Positions 5,834 through 10,243 of a stretch of 10,243 nt of DNA are shown here, piece after piece. This DNA comes from an uncultured Halioglobus sp. (GTDB taxonomy: Bacteria > Pseudomonadota > Gammaproteobacteria > Pseudomonadales > Halieaceae). Within the stretch, counting starts at the first letter, position 1, and the number at the start of each line of letters is the position of its first letter. Below the pieces are notes generated by a model. That model was not told the DNA's origin. It saw only the letters and a program-made list of their open reading frames with translations, and made no database searches. The translations under genes were made by a program, and so were the position numbers. The DNA lies in NCBI GenBank assembly GCA_905480565.1, contig CAJQQW010000309.1, positions 1 to 10,243 of the forward strand, read 5' to 3'.

Positions 5834-5870
5834 TCTGAGGATCATTCAAACTCTGTTTAAGGTTAATGGT

Positions 5871-6674
5871 ATGTCTTTCGTTATTGTGGAAAAGCCCCGG
5901 CCATTCATCACACAGATCACGCTTAACCGCCCGGATCGTATGAACGCGATGGCGTTTGATGTCATGGTGCCTTTCAAGGAAGCGCTGGAAGAGGTGAGTT
6001 TTGATAACGAGACCCGCGTAGTTATCGTCACAGGCGCCGGAGCAGGTTTTTGTTCTGGAGCGGATCTGGAAGATCCGGGTTGGTTAGATATATTCGATGG
6101 CTTAACGGTGCCCGGTATTGCCCGCCGTGCTATGAAAATACTCGATGACGTTATCAAGGCGATACACGATATGCATCAGCCGGTTATTGGGGCAATCAAC
6201 GGCCCCGCCATTGGCGGAGGCTTTTGCCTGGCAATGGCTACGGATATCCGTATCGCAGCGGAGAGCGCTTATTTCCGCCCTGCCGGGATTAATAATGGCC
6301 TCACATCTGCGGAGTTAGGGCTCAGCTACCTCCTGCCCCGAGCTGTCGGTACAAGTCGGGCCTTCGAGATTATGCTAACAGGGCGTGATGTAGAAGCGCA
6401 GGAGGCCGCTGCCATTGGTATTGTATCCCGGACTGTGCCGCAAGATGCGCTACTGGAGGAGTGTTACGCTGTCGCCGAGCGCATTAACGGTTTCAGCCAG
6501 CTGGGTGTAGAGCTCAGTAAGCAGATGTTGTGGTCCGGCGTCGATGCGGGCAGCCTGCATACGCATATGAATCATGAGGGTCATGCGCAGCTGTTTGTGC
6601 GCATGACAACACAGAACTTTGAAGAGGCGATAAAGGCACGCAAGGAGAAAAGGGCGCCGGATTTCAAGGACTAA
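5871..6674 (+). CDS. Enoyl-CoA hydratase/isomerase family protein (EchA12-like)
   Basis: A 267-residue crotonase-fold enzyme acting on an acyl-CoA in the cytosol. Start chosen at 5871 (MSFVIVEKPRP) because AAGG lies about 8 nt upstream; an in-frame ATG at 5787 would add 28 residues with no family match. Oxyanion-hole segments: GAGAGFCSGADL (55-66) and GPAIGGGFCLAMATDIRIA (111-129). The position of the first catalytic Glu of classical hydratases is Cys119 or thereabouts. The 'PE' holding the second is replaced by 'AG' in FRPAGINNG. An acidic residue remains in TSAELGLSYLLPR (E148), so the chemistry may be isomerisation or something other than hydration. It probably forms an operon with the DUF1214 gene 44 nt downstream. 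Confidence 0.92.
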   Translation: MSFVIVEKPRPFITQITLNRPDRMNAMAFDVMVPFKEALEEVSFDNETRVVIVTGAGAGFCSGADLEDPGWLDIFDGLTVPGIARRAMKILDDVIKAIHDMHQPVIGAINGPAIGGGFCLAMATDIRIAAESAYFRPAGINNGLTSAELGLSYLLPRAVGTSRAFEIMLTGRDVEAQEAAAIGIVSRTVPQDALLEECYAVAERINGFSQLGVELSKQMLWSGVDAGSLHTHMNHEGHAQLFVRMTTQNFEEAIKARKEKRAPDFKD

Positions 6675-6718
6675 TCCGCGTATTCCCGGATACGCTCACG
6701 CGTGACGATGGTGGATAA

Positions 6719-8014
6719 ATGAAAAAACTGGCGCTAATGATGCTGGCTGTTGCATCAATGTCATTGTTTTTTTGGGCTGGGCGTTTCACTGCATCCACGC
6801 CGCAGTTTGTCTTAAACGATTCGGCAAGTGACGATGAGCTTGTTGCGGCTTTCGGTGATTTTATTCGAGCCCAGCGCGAAACAATGGCGCTATATCGTAA
6901 CTCGTCGTTTTATGATGATGGGCAATCTCGCGCGGAGGCCTACCGAGGGTTACTTTACGACCTCGTAGGTTCTATCCGCTCGGCCCTGCAGTCTACAGAC
7001 TATCCACGCTTTATGCGGGTAGTCGATTGGTCCAGTAAAAGTGGCTTCGATAATCCGGATAACAACTACTACATGGCGCGCATCAGCGATGACGCCGATT
7101 ATCGCATTCTCGGCAATCGTGGAAATACGGCTGACCTTGTTTTTCAGTTGGTGATCGGTCAGCCGGGTGTGCGCGGGGCAGGCACCAGTACCAACGTAAG
7201 TGTGCTGTATGCCAGCGATATGCACCTAGACGATTCCGGCAATTTCGAAATTATTGTCAGTCGCGACAATCCCGGCCCCGGAGTAAACTGGCTGCCTAAT
7301 GGTGAAGGCGCTGAAACGCTTTTGGTGCGCTTTACCCACAATGATTGGCAAATCGAGCGCGATCACCCGTTGTACATCGAGCGCATTGGCAACGAGGGTA
7401 GTTCGCCCCCGCCGCTTACGTCTGCCGCGGCGGCGGCCATGCTGCGTGATGTTGCCATTACTCTTTACGATCGTACGGCTACCTGGCACGGACTGGTCGA
7501 CAAAGCCTGGACCGTGATGCCTCGTAATCACATCTCCAGTGCGCGCCCCAGTCAGGGTGGCCTGGTTGGGCAGTATTCCGCTTTTGGTACTTGGGACTTA
7601 GCCGACAACGAAGCGTTGCTGCTTTCCACCGGCATTAGTGCTGCCGCGTACCAGGGTATTGAACTGGGGAATCTGTGGTTCGTGAGCCTCGACTACGAAA
7701 ACAGGACATCGAGCCTCACCCCCGCACAAATGCAATGCAGTGGCGACGGCCGTTGCTACTCAGTCGTTGCTCATACCGATCCGGGTGTACCCAACTGGCT
7801 GGATACTGAGGGACATCAAAGAGGCATTATCATGCTGCGTTGGCAGGGGTTGACGGAATCCATGACGAATGAATTACAGCCCGAGGCCCGCGTCATACCC
7901 ATTGAACAGGTTCGTCAGGCTCTGCCCGACGATGTGCCTGTTTTCAGCGCCGAGCAGAGAGTTCAGCAGGTGCGTCAACGACGCAAGGCAGTGCATCATC
8001 GCTTCGGCGGCTAG
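6719..8014 (+). CDS. Exported DUF1214-type protein
   Basis: 431 residues. Residues 1-20 form a signal peptide or anchor (MKKLALMMLAVASMSLFFWA) without a lipobox, so the protein is likely periplasmic or membrane-tethered. Features characteristic of DUF1214 proteins: 'DNPDNNYYMARI' (111-122), an RG-containing strand 'YRILGNRGNTADL' (128-140), 'GPGVNWLPNGEGAETLLVRF' (186-205), and in the second half 'GNLWFVSLDYENRT' (317-330) and HTDPGVPNWLDTEGHQRGI (352-370). The biochemical activity of the family is unknown. GGTGG lies about 7 nt before the ATG. It follows an enoyl-CoA hydratase-family gene by 44 nt, suggesting a link to acyl-CoA or lipid metabolism (inference). Its stop overlaps the stop of the convergent gene. 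Confidence 0.85.
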   Translation: MKKLALMMLAVASMSLFFWAGRFTASTPQFVLNDSASDDELVAAFGDFIRAQRETMALYRNSSFYDDGQSRAEAYRGLLYDLVGSIRSALQSTDYPRFMRVVDWSSKSGFDNPDNNYYMARISDDADYRILGNRGNTADLVFQLVIGQPGVRGAGTSTNVSVLYASDMHLDDSGNFEIIVSRDNPGPGVNWLPNGEGAETLLVRFTHNDWQIERDHPLYIERIGNEGSSPPPLTSAAAAAMLRDVAITLYDRTATWHGLVDKAWTVMPRNHISSARPSQGGLVGQYSAFGTWDLADNEALLLSTGISAAAYQGIELGNLWFVSLDYENRTSSLTPAQMQCSGDGRCYSVVAHTDPGVPNWLDTEGHQRGIIMLRWQGLTESMTNELQPEARVIPIEQVRQALPDDVPVFSAEQRVQQVRQRRKAVHHRFGG

Positions 8015-8673
8015 TCTGAAGAATGCTTGCGCTTCAGAGGAGAGCCACTCTTGTTGTCCTGCGTTGCATTGTTGGCTATGGCACTGAGAGAAGACCTTAA
8101 CAGGGGCGTATTGCGGCCTTGCCAGATCCAGATAATAGCGGGCGCCAGAGTAGGAACAATCAGTACGTTAAATTGGTAGAGGATACCGATGACGTTGGCA
8201 TTGGGCACAAATACGTCAGGTTGCTCAAAAAAAGTACCCCCGAGGTTTACCATGAGCTCCTTGAGACACAGGCATAGCAATCCGAAAATCATCAGTAGAT
8301 AAAGAATAATGAGGCCGTAAAGATAGCTGCCGAGATAGGTGGCCCGCTGGGTCGCAAAGTGCAGCACGGTATAAAATGGCACTGAAACCGTCACGATCAT
8401 CGGGTTAACCCTGAAACCGAGTTGATACTCCGCCCCGGCGAGGGGCACGGCTTCTCCATTACTCTCGCCGAAGCGGGTCATCAACAGCGCATTAGAGCCG
8501 TCAAGATAAAGAGCGTCTACTACTGTAGGAAACCAGTTGATGAGGCATTGGTTGACCAGACCTATGGCCGGTGTTGCCAGTGAGCCACCGACCGTGGTCC
8601 ATGCAATAAAGCAGGGTACCATCAGTACAAATACATACAGCAGAAATTGCCGCATATGCGGTTGTTCAGGCAT
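8011..8673 (-). CDS. Exosortase H-associated membrane protein
   Basis: 220 residues with four hydrophobic segments at about 9-28, 92-107, 113-138 and 160-184, and a basic, polar C-terminal tail. It matches the position and general character of the protein that accompanies exosortase H; the sequence itself has no catalytic motif that I recognise. Its ATG lies inside the last codons of xrtH (ATGCCTGA, 8-nt overlap), indicating translational coupling and a joint function in the inner membrane. Met7 (8655) is an alternative start. The region between helices 1 and 2 (about 45-90) is likely periplasmic. The gene ends tail to tail with the DUF1214 gene in a shared CTAG. Confidence 0.85.
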   Translation of the reverse strand: MPEQPHMRQFLLYVFVLMVPCFIAWTTVGGSLATPAIGLVNQCLINWFPTVVDALYLDGSNALLMTRFGESNGEAVPLAGAEYQLGFRVNPMIVTVSVPFYTVLHFATQRATYLGSYLYGLIILYLLMIFGLLCLCLKELMVNLGGTFFEQPDVFVPNANVIGILYQFNVLIVPTLAPAIIWIWQGRNTPLLRSSLSAIANNATQDNKSGSPLKRKHSSD

Positions 8674-9172
8674 TGCCGGTTTCCGCAGACTGGTCCAGTC
8701 GAGACAGGTAGCGCAGGTATACGGTGAATACGATTAAAACATCCAGCATGATAAGCGACGGCCACAAATACAGATGGATCCAGGTGAATATTTCCATGTT
8801 CCAATCCCCCAGATAGAACAGGCTGATAATGCGAACCAGGTTAAGGGCCTGAACGGCAAGAAACCCGATGCTTATAGCCAGTGCCTTGGCCTTCCAGTTG
8901 GCGGGGTAGGCCAACACACCGGCCACCAACACGATGGTGGCTTCCACGCCGTTGCAGCCCGATTCGATAGATACCGCAAAGCCTGTGTCCTTGAATTGAA
9001 GCACTTTACCGTAGGCTATTACGGACGAATCAAAGGGTAGTATGATCTCCGCGCTGATGCGTGCCAGCAGTGAGGTAAAGGGCGTGATCACATGATCCTG
9101 CACGGTTACCAGCATCTCCAGCGTAAACAGGGAAACCAGTAGAGCCATGAAAAGGATTAAAAAACGCGTCAA
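8666..9172 (-). CDS. xrtH: Exosortase H (IPTLxxWG-CTERM sorting transpeptidase)
   Basis: Integral inner-membrane cysteine peptidase/transpeptidase thought to cut proteins bearing a C-terminal PEP-CTERM-like signal, for the H type of the IPTLxxWG form. It has 168 residues from the TTG at 9172. The exosortase triad is visible: Cys73 in SIESGCNGVEA, Arg114 in ALNLVRIISLFYLG, His133 in FTWIHLYLWP. Hydrophobic segments at about 4-22, 77-90, 95-112, 113-122 and 138-153 surround these residues. AGGAG 9 nt before 9172 supports this TTG start; the frame continues to another TTG at 9196 that has no ribosome site. It lies 56 nt downstream of the DUF4340 gene and overlaps its membrane partner by 8 nt. 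Confidence 0.93.
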   Translation of the reverse strand: MTRFLILFMALLVSLFTLEMLVTVQDHVITPFTSLLARISAEIILPFDSSVIAYGKVLQFKDTGFAVSIESGCNGVEATIVLVAGVLAYPANWKAKALAISIGFLAVQALNLVRIISLFYLGDWNMEIFTWIHLYLWPSLIMLDVLIVFTVYLRYLSRLDQSAETGNA

Positions 9173-9181
9173 GCTCGGAAG

Positions 9182-9186
9182 CTCCT
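9182..9186 (-). promoter_or_regulatory. Ribosome binding site deciding the xrtH start
   Basis: AGGAG on the - strand, 9 nt before the TTG at 9172-9170. It lies inside the longer frame that opens at TTG 9196, and no comparable site precedes 9196. The shorter product is therefore preferred. Confidence 0.55.
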
Positions 9187-9228
9187 GATGAGACAATTTT
9201 AATAGTTTAGCATGCCTCTAGGGCCGGA

Positions 9229-10152
9229 TTATTCCAAGCGATTGGGTTGTTCCCGGGTGCGTGTCTCCCCTGAAATCAGGTCGATATCAATCTCCGTCAG
9301 GCGACGATAGTCGCCTTGTCTCAGGATGAAAAACCAGGGGTACTCGCTGCTTTTTATAAAGTGCCTACCTTCCAGCGTGTAAAGCGCCAGAGTGCTGTCG
9401 CCCCCGAGGCTTTGCACTGACAAAATTAGGTCTGCCTCTGTCAGGGCCAGAGACTCCGCTGTGGAGGAACTCGCCGGAGCTCCCACCTGCAGAGTTTTCA
9501 GAGCGTTGACCAGGGCTGTCGCCTCGTTTTTTTCTGCTGACAAACCGCTGCCTGCTAACCAGCGGTCGTTTTCGTAATACACGCTATAAAGGTCGGCGTC
9601 TATCCGCAGTGGCACCCTGACCTGCAAAAGCCGGGGATCGACCCACTCTCCACCCGTGAGGGGCAGGCTGCTGGTGTCCAGGGGTATGCTGTATATGTTT
9701 TGCTGCATTGCGTTGCGCATGTGCGCGCGGCGGAAGCTCGGTGAGGCGCCAAGATAAACGCTGGCGAGCGCCTGTCCGTTTCCGGTGAGATCAATCCTGC
9801 GTTGAAAATATTCGGTGTCTACCTGAAGGCGCCGGCGGGCCTGCTCCGTATGGGCAACTGGCCAGCCCCGTCGATGTCGGAAGAGGGCCGTGAGCAACGT
9901 GTCGACTAGTTGTGCGTCTGCTGGCAGTGGAGTCTCTCCGAGAATCGTCCAGCGGTCGCCGGAGCGGCGCAGTACTACCTTGTTACCGTGCGCGTCTAGG
10001 AGATTTACGGTATCCACCGCGGTACTGTCAAAGGATAGTAGTGCGAGTCCAGCGCCGCCGTTGGCGACCGGCTCTCGCGGCCAGAATACTATTGCTGCGA
10101 TCAGGCACTGTATGGCCAGCACCAGCAGCAACAGTGCGGTGGTTCGGTTCAA
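9229..10152 (-). CDS. DUF4340 domain protein, probable ABC transporter accessory subunit
   Basis: 307 residues from the TTG at 10152. Residues 4-24 are one membrane anchor (TALLLLVLAIQCLIAAIVFW), followed by a large extracytoplasmic region of beta-rich repeats. Examples are 'VVLRRSGDRWTIL', 'VYYENDRWLAGSG' and 'HFIKSSEYPWFFILR', typical of DUF4340 with its '..W.....P.D...V..LL..L' element near residue 70. The TTG overlaps the TGA of the upstream gene as TTGA, a standard coupling arrangement, and gives an N-terminus starting just before the anchor. A TTG at 10203 would add 17 proline-rich residues inside the upstream gene. DUF4340 proteins commonly follow GldG-like ABC components; transport of polysaccharide or protein is inferred only. 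Confidence 0.85.
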   Translation of the reverse strand: MNRTTALLLLVLAIQCLIAAIVFWPREPVANGGAGLALLSFDSTAVDTVNLLDAHGNKVVLRRSGDRWTILGETPLPADAQLVDTLLTALFRHRRGWPVAHTEQARRRLQVDTEYFQRRIDLTGNGQALASVYLGASPSFRRAHMRNAMQQNIYSIPLDTSSLPLTGGEWVDPRLLQVRVPLRIDADLYSVYYENDRWLAGSGLSAEKNEATALVNALKTLQVGAPASSSTAESLALTEADLILSVQSLGGDSTLALYTLEGRHFIKSSEYPWFFILRQGDYRRLTEIDIDLISGETRTREQPNRLE

Positions 10153-10243
10153 AGTAAAAGTCCGCGTGAATAGCGGCGGCGGCGCTGGCGAGCGCTGAGC
10201 CAACTGCCCAGAACCATCACGCCGAGCAGTAACAGGGCGAGAG
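10149..10243 (-). CDS. C-terminus of a probable GldG-type ABC transporter auxiliary protein (partial)
   Basis: The last 30 residues before a TGA at 10149 are visible. They are a hydrophobic helix (LALLLLGVMVLGSWL) followed by SARQRRRRYSRGLLL. A final membrane helix with an arginine-rich cytoplasmic end is how GldG/ABC-type auxiliary proteins terminate, and such genes normally precede DUF4340 genes. The stop overlaps the DUF4340 start as TTGA. The rest of the gene is outside the window, so the family name rests mostly on neighbourhood. Confidence 0.6.
   Translation of the reverse strand, partial: LALLLLGVMVLGSWLSARQRRRRYSRGLLL

Noticed and set aside
5787..5870. N-terminal extension of the second enoyl-CoA hydratase by 28 residues.
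   Set aside because: The added residues do not fit the crotonase N-terminus, while 5871 has a ribosome site and the expected start.

Overview
The window looks like chromosomal DNA of a marine-type gammaproteobacterium. Reasons: near-balanced base composition, a valine/branched-chain catabolic operon, a CspA-family gene next to a small lysine-rich gene, a CPXCG zinc-ribbon protein, and an exosortase of the H type (IPTLxxWG-CTERM sorting). The Halieaceae/OM60 group would fit, but that placement is an inference from gene content.

Layout. (1) Positions 1-2349, + strand: the 3' end of an enoyl-CoA hydratase, then a 3-hydroxyisobutyryl-CoA hydrolase and a 3-hydroxyisobutyrate dehydrogenase (mmsB). 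They are 12 and 24 nt apart, and together cover the central hydration, hydrolysis and oxidation steps of valine degradation. (2) Positions 2379-5698, all - strand: small, poorly known genes. These are a small lipoprotein with a GYTWC motif; a CPXCG protein followed by a ribosomal L7/L12-like domain joined to a membrane anchor; a cold-shock protein preceded by a 55-residue basic protein; a DM13-domain membrane-anchored protein; and three small secreted or membrane proteins. One of these has a well-formed C-terminal tail in the -1 frame. (3) Positions 5871-8014, + strand: a second enoyl-CoA hydratase-family enzyme with non-canonical active-site positions, followed 44 nt later by an exported DUF1214-type protein. 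(4) Positions 8011-10243, - strand: a compact operon read right to left. It contains the C-terminus of a probable GldG-type ABC transporter auxiliary protein, a DUF4340 protein, exosortase H (xrtH) and the exosortase H-associated membrane protein. Its end meets the DUF1214 gene tail to tail at a shared CTAG.

How they work together. Block 1 is ordinary catabolism. Block 4 couples a protein-sorting transpeptidase and its partner to components usually found with GldF/GldG-like ABC transporters; the substrate proteins are not in the window. Block 2 is the least explained stretch. It holds the best candidate for an unusual expression event: an apparent -1 frameshift at 5204-5197, whose tail ends 6 nt before the next gene. 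No RNA genes, insertion sequences, CRISPR arrays or phage genes were seen.
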